Shown: piece by piece, positions 31,678 through 41,179 of the stretch
Position numbering within the stretch: the first letter of the stretch is position 1
Layout: each line of letters begins with the position of its first letter
Assembly: GCF_009936175.1 (NCBI RefSeq)
Contig: NZ_AP019773.1
Location: 868,001-932,000, forward strand
DNA length: 64,000 nt
From: Bartonella quintana
GTDB taxonomy: Bacteria > Pseudomonadota > Alphaproteobacteria > Rhizobiales > Rhizobiaceae
Reading direction: 5' to 3'
Made by a program: the position numbers and the translations under genes
The notes under the pieces: model-generated
Seen by the model: the letters and a program-made list of their open reading frames with translations, nothing else
What the model was told of the DNA's origin: nothing
The model's database searches: none

Positions 31678-32952
31678 GTGCAATATAACGATCATCTTGG
31701 ACGTCCGCTTGTAGCAATAACTGGCGCAGGAGTTGTAACATCACTAGGGCAAGGTAAACATGAAAATTGGCAGAAATTAACAAACGGTGTTAGTGGCATC
31801 CATAAAATAACGCGCTTTCCCGTTGAAGGGTTAAAGACACAGATTGCTGGAACAATTGATTTTCTCAAAGAAAGCACGCTTGGTGCTTCAGCTCTCTCTG
31901 AAAAACTTGCTGATCTTGCAGCAGAGGAAGCTCTAGCGCAAGCAGTTTTTGATAAAAAGAATTTTAATGGGCCATTATTTTTAGCTGCTCCTCCTGTTGA
32001 GCTTGAGTGGAACGCGCGTTTTACTCTTGACCAAGAGGGAGTATTAAATGATGTACCTTCCTATAAACATCTTCTTGAAGTTTGCAGCCATCAACTTCAT
32101 GAGACGCTGTTTGAAACAACACAATTTGGTGCAATTGCAGCAAAGCTTCAAGAAAAATTTGGAACAAAGGGGCTTCCCGTTACGCTTTCAACCGCTTGCG
32201 CATCTGGTGCAACAGCGATTCAATTAGGTGTTGAATCTATTCAACGAGGAGAGACAGATCGCGCTCTCACAATTGCAACAGATGGTTCAGTTTCAGCAGA
32301 ATCCCTTATTCGCTTTTCGTTATTATCTGCTCTTTCAACCCACAATGATCCTGCAGAAAAAGCAGCAAAACCCTTTAGCCGTGACCGCGATGGGTTTGTT
32401 ATGGCAGAAGGATCAGGTGCTCTTGTCCTTGAATCTCTTAAAAGCGCATTAGAACGTAATGCGACAATTTTGGGAATTTTGGCTGGATGCGGTGAAACAG
32501 CAGATGATTTTCACCGTACACGTTCAAAGCCCGATGCATCACCTGCAATTGAAGCAGTTCGCAAAGCCTTGGATGATGCTCAAATAACCATAAATGAGAT
32601 CGATTATATTAATGCCCATGGAACTTCAACACCTGAAAATGAAAAGATGGAGCATCTCGCATTATCAACAGTTTTTGGCGACGTTTTAGAACACATTCCA
32701 GTATCTTCCAATAAATCAATGATTGGTCACACATTAACTGCTGCCGGTGCCATAGAGGCTGTCTTTTCACTGTTAACCATTCAATCGGGAATAATCCCCC
32801 CTACAATCAATTACAATGATCCTGATCCTGCTATCCCTTTAGACGTCGTTCCTAATCATAGCCGCAAAGCCCGTGTCAATGCGGTTTTGTCAAACTCATT
32901 TGGATTCGGCGGACAGAATACTAGTCTTGTTATTACAGCATATAAAGGATAA
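31678..32952 (+). CDS. Beta-ketoacyl-ACP synthase FabF1XL
   Basis: A 424-residue KAS II enzyme with a complete triad: Cys174 in LSTACASGATAIQLG, His in YINAHGTSTPENE, and His in SMIGHTLTAAGAIEAV. The C-terminal glycine-rich NSFGFGGQNTSLV is intact. The start is GTG at 31678 with AAGGGG nine bases upstream. It lies 14 bases after fabF2XL. Proposed to elongate the acyl chain carried by AcpXL. An insert near residues 60-165 is larger than in the housekeeping FabF. Confidence 0.92.
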   Translation: MQYNDHLGRPLVAITGAGVVTSLGQGKHENWQKLTNGVSGIHKITRFPVEGLKTQIAGTIDFLKESTLGASALSEKLADLAAEEALAQAVFDKKNFNGPLFLAAPPVELEWNARFTLDQEGVLNDVPSYKHLLEVCSHQLHETLFETTQFGAIAAKLQEKFGTKGLPVTLSTACASGATAIQLGVESIQRGETDRALTIATDGSVSAESLIRFSLLSALSTHNDPAEKAAKPFSRDRDGFVMAEGSGALVLESLKSALERNATILGILAGCGETADDFHRTRSKPDASPAIEAVRKALDDAQITINEIDYINAHGTSTPENEKMEHLALSTVFGDVLEHIPVSSNKSMIGHTLTAAGAIEAVFSLLTIQSGIIPPTINYNDPDPAIPLDVVPNHSRKARVNAVLSNSFGFGGQNTSLVITAYKG

Positions 32953-33018
32953 TCCTTTTATAACAACCAAACTTTGTAATACTTAACCTAATAACATAAC
33001 ATATTAAGGGGGATGATA

Positions 33019-34047
33019 ATGCGTGCACTGCAATTATTTGATGAGCGCCGGCTTGAAATCACTCATATTGCCCCGCCACCACCACCCGGCCCCAATGAAG
33101 TAACAGTGCGTATAAAAGCTGTTGCTCTTAATCATATTGATGTATGGGGATGGCGGGGTATGGCCTTTGCTAAAAGAAAAATGCCACTCATAATTGGTGC
33201 AGAAGCTTCTGGTGAAGTTGTTCAATTAGGGGATAATGTTGAAAATTTACAACTTGAGCAAATCGTTTCAATTTATGGTGCACACACCTGTGGAGTATGC
33301 AAAGCCTGCCATGAAGGACGTGATAATCTTTGCAGTCATGTAAAAGGCATCTACGGTTTTCATCTTGACGGCTTTGCCTGCGAGTTTGTAAATTTACCAG
33401 CGCGTCTATTAGTTCCCGCTCCTGCGAAATGTAATGAACTGCAAGCAGCTGTTGCTCCAATTACTTTTGGCACGGTAGAGCATATGCTTTTCGATAACGC
33501 AAAACTACAAGCAGAAGAAACAATTCTGATACAGGCAGGTGGTTCTGGTATAGGTTCAGCGGCCATTCAACTGGCAAAACATATGAGCTGTACAGTTATC
33601 ACAACTGTCGGTTCAGATGAAAAAATTGCAAAAGCAAAATCTCTTGGAGCGGATTACGTTATTAATTACTGTAAAGATCGTTTTGAAGGTGTCGTACGTA
33701 AACTAACCAAAAAACAAGGTGTTGATGTTGTTTTTGAGCATGTAGGAGCCAATACATGGAACGGTTCTCTGTTGTGTATGAAACGAGGAGCGCGCTTAGT
33801 AACATGTGGTTCTACCTCTGGAGTTACAGCACCACTAAATCTCATGCAGTTGTTCCAACAACAATTTAAGATATTTGGTTCTTTTGGCTGCCGTGTAAAA
33901 AATATGCAAAACGCCATGCAGAAAATGGCACAAGGAGTTGTACACCCTGTCATTGATACAATTGTTCAATTTGAAGAAATTGATACAGCCTTAAAACGAA
34001 TGGAAAGCCGTAATGTTTTTGGTAAAATTATTCTTAAAATGGATTAA
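33019..34047 (+). CDS. Zinc-type alcohol dehydrogenase family protein of the lipid A VLCFA cluster
   Basis: A 342-residue medium-chain dehydrogenase/reductase. The structural zinc motif is visible in GAHTCGVCKACHEGRDNLC, and the NADP-binding fold in ILIQAGGSGIGSAAIQLA. An ATG at 33013 directly abuts the AAGGGGG ribosome site, while the ATG at 33019 is six bases from it, so 33019 is the better start. In rhizobia the equivalent gene (adh2XL) lies between fabF1XL and lpxXL; its exact step in VLCFA synthesis is unproven. Confidence 0.88.
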   Translation: MRALQLFDERRLEITHIAPPPPPGPNEVTVRIKAVALNHIDVWGWRGMAFAKRKMPLIIGAEASGEVVQLGDNVENLQLEQIVSIYGAHTCGVCKACHEGRDNLCSHVKGIYGFHLDGFACEFVNLPARLLVPAPAKCNELQAAVAPITFGTVEHMLFDNAKLQAEETILIQAGGSGIGSAAIQLAKHMSCTVITTVGSDEKIAKAKSLGADYVINYCKDRFEGVVRKLTKKQGVDVVFEHVGANTWNGSLLCMKRGARLVTCGSTSGVTAPLNLMQLFQQQFKIFGSFGCRVKNMQNAMQKMAQGVVHPVIDTIVQFEEIDTALKRMESRNVFGKIILKMD

Positions 34048-34053
34048 ATCATA

Positions 34054-34983
34054 ATGAAGTTTTATATTAAAATTTTTATGTATCACATTAAAATCATAGC
34101 TAAAAATTCATTTTATTGGTTATGGGCACATCTGCTCATCAGCGCTTTATTCATTTTAAAACATTTTCCTGCTTATATCGGATTTTCTTTTTTTTCTTGG
34201 TTTGCAAAAACATTCGGTCCCCTTTTCTCTCGTCATCAAATCGCACTTACGAACCTTAGAGCAGCATATCCAGAAAAAACAGAAAAAGAACTCCATGCAA
34301 TTGCAATAGAAATGTGGGAGAATATAGGGCTGTGCTTAGCTGAATATATTTTTCTTGATAAAATTTTTGACTTTGATCCTCGTGCAGAGAAGCCAGGTCT
34401 TATTGAGGTTAAAGGCGCTGAAATATTTGAGAGATTAAAAAATGAAAAAAAACCGCACATTTTTTTCACAGCCCATACCGGAAACTTCGAACTTCTCCCT
34501 ATATGCGCACAAAGTTTTGATGTAAATGTTACAGTATTATTTAGATCACCCAATAATCCCTATATTGCAAAACGCATCCTTAAAGCTCGACAAGCTTTAA
34601 TGGGACATCTCGTCCCATCCAAAGCTGGTGCAGCTTGGGCATTGGCCACTAAGTTAGCAGAAGGTGAAAATGTTGGCATGCTTGTTGATCAAAAATTTCG
34701 CCGAGGTGTTTTGGGAACATTTTTCAACAGACCACTTAAAACAAACCCCTTAATTATAAAACTTGCACGACAATATGATTGTGATATTTATCCAGCGCGC
34801 AGCATCCGTTTAGCTAAAGGACGCCATCGTTTAGAGTTGTATGAACGTATAAAGCTTCCACTTGATGAAAAAAATGAAATTGATATAGCTGCTTCCACGC
34901 AAAAATTAAATGATATTGTTGAAAGTTGGGTACGTGAATATCCAGGGCAATGGATGTGGTTACACAGACGTTGGGATAGCTAA
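34054..34983 (+). CDS. lpxXL: Lipid A very-long-chain acyltransferase LpxXL
   Basis: A 309-residue LpxL/HtrB-family acyltransferase of the inner membrane that transfers the very long acyl chain from AcpXL to lipid A. The HX4-acid motif is visible in FTAHTGNFELLPIC. A hydrophobic N-terminal anchor spans about residues 18-45, and VGMLVDQKFRRGVLGTFFNR corresponds to the second conserved block. It starts 6 bases after the adh stop. Assignment to LpxXL rather than LpxL comes from the acpXL cluster. A broken mazG follows 31 bases later. Confidence 0.9.
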   Translation: MKFYIKIFMYHIKIIAKNSFYWLWAHLLISALFILKHFPAYIGFSFFSWFAKTFGPLFSRHQIALTNLRAAYPEKTEKELHAIAIEMWENIGLCLAEYIFLDKIFDFDPRAEKPGLIEVKGAEIFERLKNEKKPHIFFTAHTGNFELLPICAQSFDVNVTVLFRSPNNPYIAKRILKARQALMGHLVPSKAGAAWALATKLAEGENVGMLVDQKFRRGVLGTFFNRPLKTNPLIIKLARQYDCDIYPARSIRLAKGRHRLELYERIKLPLDEKNEIDIAASTQKLNDIVESWVREYPGQWMWLHRRWDS

Positions 34984-35014
34984 CCCATTCATCTCGTTTG
35001 CAGAGGAGCTAAAA

Positions 35015-35822
35015 ATGTTAGCGTCAAAAGATATCAAAGATCTTACCGCAGTTGTTGCAGCATTACGAGATCGTGACGGCGATTATATCTGGAATATAAA
35101 CAAACTTTTGAATCCCTCATCCCTTATATGCTTGAAGAAGTTTACGAAGTTATCGATGCCATTGAACAGAAAAACCGACTGGATCTTTGCGATGAACTCG
35201 GTGAATTTCTTCTACAAGTGGTCTACCATGCTAGGATTGCACAAAAAGAAGGCAGCTTTGCTTTTGATGATGTTGTTTATGCGATTACGGAAAAAATGAT
35301 TCGTCGCCACCCTCACATTTTTGTGGCAATGCAGAGCAAAAAACGTGGTTTTTTAGAAGATAAATGGGAGCGTATAAAAAATAGAACAAGCTGAACAAAA
35401 AAATACTCCGAAGAAGTAAGCTTACTAACCAATTCTGCAATAAACACTCTTGCAAAAGTGAAAAAGATTCAGCCAGCAAATGATCAGGAAGCGTTCGCTT
35501 GTTTTACAAAAAGAAACTGCTAAAGTGAGGGTTGATTGGCATGAAAGCCATAAAATCTTTGCAAAAATCGAAAAAGAACTTAATGAACTCAACGATGCAA
35601 TCAAAAATGACAAAACATCAGATATAGAAGAAGAATTGGGCAATCTCTACTTTACCCTATTTAATCTCGCACGTCATTTAAATATTGATTCACAAAAAGC
35701 ACTTAAAAAAACAAATACAAAATTCTGAAATTCATTTTACCTATAGTGAAGAAAGTATATCTGCTCAATCGAAAAAACTAGCTGACGCAATCCTTGAACG
35801 AAATGGAAATTCTTTGGAATAA
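35015..35822 (+). pseudogene. mazG: Broken nucleoside triphosphate pyrophosphohydrolase MazG
   Basis: Three reading frames together spell MazG. From ATG 35015 (site AGAGGAG) the frame gives LTAVVAALRDRDGDYIW. A shift near 35105 moves to MLEEVYEVIDAIEQKNRLD, DELGEFLLQVVYHARIAQK and KMIRRHPHIF. A stop at about 35392 and another shift lead to VRVDWHESHKIFAKIEKEL and DIEEELGNLYFTLFNLARH, and a last shift at about 35725 leads to ILERNGNSLE and the stop at 35820. Both MazG tandem helical halves are therefore present but disconnected. The protein would normally hydrolyse aberrant NTPs. Confidence 0.88.
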
Positions 35823-35917
35823 GGATAAAAATGCAAAGTAAGGAAAACTCCGGCTTGGATCAACCTAAAAAATCAAGAAAATTCTTGACTCACTAAATGT
35901 AATCTTACCGAAATCAA

Positions 35918-36292
35918 TCAAGCTTCATATCTCTCGTTTAATTGACTTTGCAAAGCAGGACGAAGTTCCACTGATTCACCGCATCCGCATGCTGAGACTT
36001 GATTTGGATTCTTGAATACAAAACCGGAACGAAGTGTTGTCACTTCATAATCTATCTGTGTTCCTAATAAAAATAAGACTGCATCATGTGCTATAAAAAC
36101 ACGAGCACCGTTAACTTCAACAACATCTGCGTCTGGAACCTCTTCTTTTATAAGAGTAATTGTATATTCCATTCCTGCGCAGCCGCCTTTCTTGATACCA
36201 ATAAGAATACCACGCGCATCTTTTGCGTCCATAACCGCTTTAACACGATCCATTGCGGCTTGCGTCAAATTTACTACCGAAAAACGACTCAT
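35918..36292 (-). CDS. A-type iron-sulfur carrier (IscA/SufA/ErpA family)
   Basis: A 124-residue HesB/IscA family protein. The three cluster-binding cysteines are Cys38 in KKGGCAGMEYTI and Cys102 and Cys104 in SACGCGESVEL. Family proteins carry nascent Fe-S clusters to apo-enzymes. In Rhizobiales a sufA-type gene usually closes the suf operon; here the gene is alone, so SufA versus ErpA cannot be decided by position. The C-terminal tail after the CGCG motif is slightly longer than usual. Confidence 0.9.
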   Translation of the reverse strand: MSRFSVVNLTQAAMDRVKAVMDAKDARGILIGIKKGGCAGMEYTITLIKEEVPDADVVEVNGARVFIAHDAVLFLLGTQIDYEVTTLRSGFVFKNPNQVSACGCGESVELRPALQSQLNERYEA

Positions 36293-36908
36293 CGTCTACT
36301 CTTTTCTTATTAAACAAATACTGTAGTATCTCATCTACAATATTTTATTATCTGGTATACAAAAAACAAAACAAAAAGACATAAATTGAAATGCTTTGAT
36401 TTTTTCTTATCAGAACAAAAACCACATATCCAAAAATTTGGATTTTTGCTGTTTTTGTTATCCACATTAATAGCTCTCTTTAAAAAATCAAAAACGGAAA
36501 AAAAAAGCACTTCAATACTGCGTATCAGCTACAATACTTGTAAAGGTATTCACCTTTTTGTTAGATTCTCGATGGATAAACAGAAACATTAAAAGAATAT
36601 TATTTTTCTCTCATATTTAATAGATCCTCTAAAATGCCACTTGTCTAGAAGCATAAAACTTTTCTCATCTTTACCCACGTAAAATAGTGAAACAAATATA
36701 TGCGTATGAGCACTATAAAATCAAAAAATAATCAAAAGAGCTTGACAGCTTTATTCCGTATCCTGAATCAACAAAGAAAAATTAACGTGCAAAATTTTGT
36801 TTTTATTCGAATAAGCTTTTTTTTAAATGGCAAAAGCATTTTAGATTTTATTCTGTTCATTTTTCTCTTGCCTTTAAAGAAACAGTCGTTTAGTCGTTTT
36901 GCACAGTT
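36293..36908. other. Intergenic region before tRNA-Pro
   Basis: About 616 AT-rich bases. Short open frames at 36386-36592 and 36700-36918 are lysine/phenylalanine-rich, lack convincing ribosome sites, and the second runs into the tRNA; I do not accept them. No other feature seen apart from the tRNA-Pro promoter that must be here. Confidence 0.4.
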
Positions 36909-36985
<77 letters not shown>

Positions 36986-37162
36986 TTTTTTCCCTCAAAG
37001 ATATCAGTAAATCGAGAATGTGCTTATTGTATTGTCTACAAGATATGCGGAACGTTTTGAAAATCTACTTCATTTCCTTCAATGTAAACGATACACAGCT
37101 AGGATTACTATCTCAATTAGAGATAGACAACTTTTATTCAAACAAGTTCGTCAATAGAACAT

Positions 37163-37188
37163 AAAAACGCGAGACCTTTGTCTCGCGT
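37163..37188 (-). terminator. Rho-independent terminator after hsp20
   Basis: A 9-pair stem, ACGCGAGAC at 37167-37175 and GTCTCGCGT at 37180-37188 around a CTTT loop. On the minus strand the stem is followed by a T run (A run at 37163-37167), 28 bases downstream of the hsp20 stop. Confidence 0.88.
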
Positions 37189-37215
37189 CACTTTATTCTT
37201 TAAAAAACTTTATAA

Positions 37216-37722
37216 TTATTTGGCTCGCCCATTTTCTAAATTTATTTTAGGCATACTATGATCATTAACATTTTTTGCAACATTTGCAACAGATGACGAC
37301 GCCTGAACAACTATCTTTTTGGGTTTTAGTTCAGCCGGCATTTCTCTTTTAAGCTGAATATGAAGAAGGCCATCGCCAAGTTCTGCTCCAATAACCTTAA
37401 CATGATCAGCCAAATGAAAACGCCGCTCAAAAGCACGCGAAGCAATGCCTCGGTAAAGAAACTCTCGTTCTTCATCGTCATTTTCAGATGTTCTCTCACC
37501 CTTAACGATTAGCTGGTTGCAATGTGTTTCGATATCAATTTCATCCTGAGAAAAACCGGCAACAGCCATAGAAATTCTATAAGAATCCTCAGTTAAACGC
37601 TCAATATTGTACGGTGGATAAGAAGAAACATCATCCGGTTGTGTTCTAGAATCAAACCAGTTAAAAAGATGATCAAAACCTACTGTTGAACGATAAAATG
37701 GTGAAAAATCTACTTGACGCAT
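37216..37722 (-). CDS. Small heat shock protein Hsp20
   Basis: A 168-residue IbpA-like chaperone that holds unfolding proteins in the cytosol. The alpha-crystallin domain spans about 30-130: NIERLTEDSYRISMAVAGFS, IVKGERTSENDDEEREFLYR, GIASRAFERRFHLADHVKV and GLLHIQLKREMP. The frame is open to 37821, but the ATG at 37722 follows a strong AGGAGGG site and begins MRQVDFSPFYRSTVGFD, the family start. The upstream 110 bases look like a structured thermometer leader, and a strong terminator follows. Confidence 0.94.
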   Translation of the reverse strand: MRQVDFSPFYRSTVGFDHLFNWFDSRTQPDDVSSYPPYNIERLTEDSYRISMAVAGFSQDEIDIETHCNQLIVKGERTSENDDEEREFLYRGIASRAFERRFHLADHVKVIGAELGDGLLHIQLKREMPAELKPKKIVVQASSSVANVAKNVNDHSMPKINLENGRAK

Positions 37723-37835
37723 AATATTGCCCTCCTTTAGAGCGACTATGATTGACTCACAACGTTCCCAAATGGCCAACCTGCCAGTGAACCACGCGGT
37801 CCCAGTAAATGGCAACCGCACTCCTTATTTGGGAA
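37723..37835 (-). promoter_or_regulatory. Candidate ROSE-like RNA thermometer in the hsp20 leader
   Basis: On the minus strand the leader can fold into several stems. A 9-base outer pair joins TTCCCAAAT (37835-37827) with ATTTGGGAA (37773-37765). Inside it GCGGT pairs with ACCGC, and a GGTTCACTGGCAGGTTGGCC stretch can form a further hairpin. Next to the start codon GCTCT can pair with AGGGC, covering the AGGAGGG ribosome site. Rhizobial small heat shock genes are known to carry ROSE elements with this multi-stem layout and a mispaired stem that masks the ribosome site. Folding was judged by eye only. Confidence 0.5.
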
Positions 37836-37995
37836 TTGTTCTTTCCTATTTCAACTCTTTTTCACTTTAATTCATCAAAACATACGAAAACAACATAACT
37901 GTTTCTTAACCCCTCATCATCATTATATTAATGTAAGTTCTCTTCCCCTTTCAGTTTACACTAATAAGTTGTAAAAGACACTATAAGGATTCTAA

Positions 37996-38907
37996 TTGGA
38001 AATACCTCTTTATCCTACAGACTGGGGTTCCCCTCTTCCCGATATCCACAATAGCTATCTTAAAACAGCTATTGATCGCAAAATTCGTTTTGCAATAACG
38101 CATCCCAAAATGGAAAAAGCCAAGGGAACCATTGTTATTCTCAAAAGCTATGCAAATGCTTTAGAAGAATATTTCCTACCAATGAATGAAATTTCGAACC
38201 GCGGTTTTTATACAACAATATTTGATTGGTTTGATCACGAAGGATTTCAACCCTATAAACGAAAAAAGACTCGACATAATTATTTTGATATTAATAATGA
38301 TATTAATGACTTAAGTGAATTTCTTAAAAATATTGTTTATCATGATTGTCCGCCACCTTACTATATGCTAACCTATGGTATAGGTGGATTAATAGCACTT
38401 AGTGGATTGGATCTTATTAACCATAAATTTAATAGAATGCTCTGCGTTTCTCCCCTTTTTGCTCCATTCGGCAATAAAACAAATAGCTTTCCGCATAAAT
38501 TAACACAGCTTCTTTCCGATATAGGTCTTGGATTCTTACCAGCTAAAGGTGGAAAAAAATTAAAACAAAAAAAACCACAATTTTTTCACACCAATGAAGC
38601 ACCTTTATCCCCTGGTTTCCTTATAAAACCTCCTACATCTCGATGGATGGCATCAGTACTTAATGCAATTGATAGAATGAAAAAGAACATCCTTAATGGT
38701 CATTTACAACTCCCAACACTGTTTGTTCTTGCCAATCAAAATAATATTGCCAATAACATTGAAGTGCGCCAATTATGTCAACATACGCATCTGACAGACA
38801 GTATTACAATTACGGGGGCTGAACTCGATACAATCATGCATGAAGAAGATTACCAAAAACAATTTTGGGCTGCGTTTGATGCATTTATTCCCGGTAACAT
38901 GCCATAA
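37996..38907 (+). CDS. Alpha/beta-hydrolase-like (lysophospholipase-type) protein without catalytic serine
   Basis: A 303-residue protein with the layout of the PldB/monoacylglycerol lipase branch: a strand-turn GTIVILKSYANALEEYF in the oxyanion-loop place, TTIFDWFDHEGFQ for the DxRGxG region, and a nucleophile elbow reading LTYGIGGLIALSG. The usual GxSxG serine position is occupied by Gly (YGIGG), and the C-terminal region has no clear HxxxE pair. It is probably non-hydrolytic or altered. The start is TTG at 37996 with AAGGA upstream. Monocistronic; divergent from hsp20 by about 270 bases. Confidence 0.7.
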   Translation: MEIPLYPTDWGSPLPDIHNSYLKTAIDRKIRFAITHPKMEKAKGTIVILKSYANALEEYFLPMNEISNRGFYTTIFDWFDHEGFQPYKRKKTRHNYFDINNDINDLSEFLKNIVYHDCPPPYYMLTYGIGGLIALSGLDLINHKFNRMLCVSPLFAPFGNKTNSFPHKLTQLLSDIGLGFLPAKGGKKLKQKKPQFFHTNEAPLSPGFLIKPPTSRWMASVLNAIDRMKKNILNGHLQLPTLFVLANQNNIANNIEVRQLCQHTHLTDSITITGAELDTIMHEEDYQKQFWAAFDAFIPGNMP

Positions 38908-39904
38908 GATAACATCTTTTAACAAGATCGTAATTTAGAAGGGGACAACAGAGTAAATGAAAAAATCTTAAAATGTTTAAACGCTATAATCGGTTAATTA
39001 TGGTTGGGTGGTTATTAGAGATAACACCCTTAAGAAACCTGAATAGATGAAAGAATCCAGGAGCAAATGCAGACATGATCGCGATAAGAAAAGCTCTCTT
39101 AGAATGTAGAATGCCAATCTCTTATTGATACCAATCTAAAAACTAAACACTTAAGCTTCAATATATGCTTCATTGGATCTTGCATAGTTCAAACGAGTTT
39201 CCATGATAAAAAAAGAAATTGCTATATGGAGACTTAAAAGCCCAGAACCTTCCCATTTTTCAGCCTCATTGCAGTCATTCCTAAACAAAATATCAAAAAG
39301 CACTTAAATAATTCTATAGAGTTAATCTCAATTTGCAAAAAATGACAATGATTGACAGAACAATCTTGATACACCACGATACAGTCACCCAAATCAAAAT
39401 AGAGAAGCTCTGTTCTTAATCTCTTACAGAAAAACTTTGTTTTCACGTTATGTCATAGAAAAATAAAAATTTTTATTTATTTAAGGAAAATCAAATATTC
39501 TAAAAATCAACAGCTATAAAAACTCCCCCTCCTGTCACTTCTCAAAAAATAGTAAACCAACATAACATCCTTCTCATCTCCTAATAGAGACGGTTTCTAA
39601 AATGAACATTCCCATAAGCCCTTCCGTAAAGCTCTAATCAAGATAAAAAGGAAAACAAAAAGAAATAGAATTTGTGATTAATCGCGCTTAAAATGCTCAA
39701 CATTGCTCCTTCTTTAATGTCACATACATTTCGAATTTAACTAACTCACAACTCATATTCTGTATTTTTGAAAAATATTTAAGAATTAACCATTTTGTCA
39801 TTTATTCCAATTATGAGTATTTTACCACTTTTTTTATAAATACTCTATATTGTATAATTAATGCGGCAAAAAACTCTGACGAATGGAGTAATTGGAAGAT
39901 AATC
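38908..39904. other. Long intergenic region before cpdR
   Basis: About 1 kb with no credible gene. A 70-codon minus frame at 39234-39446 lacks a ribosome site and resembles nothing known to me. Repeated short stops in all frames suggest decayed sequence. The last 60 bases, including a TATAAT-like box near 39853, probably contain the cpdR promoter. Confidence 0.4.
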
Positions 39905-40267
39905 ATGAAACGAATCCTGCTCGCAGAAGATGATAACGATATGCGCCGCTTTCTAGCAAAGGCCTTAGAACGTGCAGGTTACGAAGTTGCTGATTTCGAT
40001 AATGGTGTTAGCGCATATGAACGTTTACAAGAAGAACCATTTTCTCTTCTACTTACTGATATTGTGATGCCAGAAATGGATGGAATCGAACTAGCACGAC
40101 GTGCTACTGAAATTGATCCTGATTTACGAGTGATGTTCATTACAGGCTTTGCAGCAGTTGCACTCAATTCAAATAGCGATGCCCCTCCTGATGCAAAAGT
40201 GCTTTCTAAGCCATTTCACTTGCGTGAGCTCGTTAATGAAGTTGAAAAAATACTTATAGCTGCTTAG
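39905..40267 (+). CDS. cpdR: Single-domain response regulator CpdR
   Basis: A 120-residue receiver domain with no output domain. It shows the acidic pocket AEDDNDMRRFLAKALE, phospho-acceptor Asp52 in LLTDIVMPEMDGIELA, the switch Thr in FITGFAAVAL and the Lys in VLSKPFHLREL. In alphaproteobacteria unphosphorylated CpdR is a ClpXP adaptor that directs cell-cycle protein degradation; clpP and clpX are also in this window at about 54-55 kb. Monocistronic, with tRNA-Val downstream. Confidence 0.92.
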   Translation: MKRILLAEDDNDMRRFLAKALERAGYEVADFDNGVSAYERLQEEPFSLLLTDIVMPEMDGIELARRATEIDPDLRVMFITGFAAVALNSNSDAPPDAKVLSKPFHLRELVNEVEKILIAA

Positions 40268-40364
40268 AAGGGATATTTTTTCAAGTTATTCGTAACTGGT
40301 TAAAGAGAAAATAAATTAGGCATTGACGTTTCCAATTCTATGTGGTGTATGCAATACCATTAAT

Positions 40365-40439
<75 letters not shown>

Positions 40440-40500
40440 GTTAATTTATATACCTTTTTAAAGATACGGGGTGCGTAAATAATAAGGGAATAGGATTTTC

Positions 40501-40531
40501 GAACGTAGTCCTAAAAAGGGCGTTCTTTTTT
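40501..40531 (+). terminator. Probable terminator downstream of tRNA-Val
   Basis: GAACG at 40501-40505 pairs with CGTTC at 40521-40525, with an inner CCT/AGG pair around an AAAA loop and an asymmetric bulge, followed by six Ts. The bulge makes it imperfect. Confidence 0.55.
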
Positions 40532-40557
40532 GCCAACTTTTTTAGCAATTGTTTGAA

Positions 40558-40655
40558 TTCTGGTAAGTCCTGTTGTGAAAAACACTTCTAAAGTGCTAGC
40601 GAATTTGCCAACGATTTCACAGCTAAAATGGATTAGGCGATTTTATTAGAAAAAC
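40558..40655 (+). repeat. Dispersed repeat, copy B
   Basis: Partner of 22-115 in direct orientation. The best-conserved parts are the TCCTGTTGTGAAAAA block and TTTGCCAACGATTTCACAGC. It lies just outside the tRNA-Val terminator, at the edge of the eroded phage-type region. Confidence 0.4.
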
Positions 40656-41179
40656 CTTTCTAAAAGCATTTTCTTCTGTTCTCAAGAATGTTTTTTCTCC
40701 TGATATAAGCTATATTACCCAATGATCTTTTTTTTCAATTTTTATTAGAGCAAAATTTTTTCCAAATAGTTGGATATAAAATTACAATGTAGCTATATTT
40801 TACAATCAAAGTTAAAAGAATGAAAAAATAGACACTGATTAATTTGGAGCACATCGATTCGTGCATAAAATCTCATCTGCATGACATTTTTGCGTGTAGC
40901 TAAGGAAAGCTGTTTACCTTTCCGATTTAGAAGTATCCAATAGCTTTACACGCAAAGCGATACAGAAACTAGACAAAGGGTTAAAGGAAAAATGCCAATG
41001 TGCTCTGTGTAAGAACTTATGAGGCATTTAATATACTCCCCCCCTGTTCGTTCAGAAACATTAATCTTCCATGTCACAAGATAAAAAAAGCAGTCAGAAC
41101 ATGAATAAACTGTATACGTTATTGAGCCTTCTGATTGAGGAAAGATCTTTAGCGAATCATACCACAAACACCTACTCAA

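Noticed and set aside
39234-39446. 70-codon minus frame in the spacer before cpdR
   Set aside because: No ribosome site, no recognisable domain, surrounded by stop-rich sequence.
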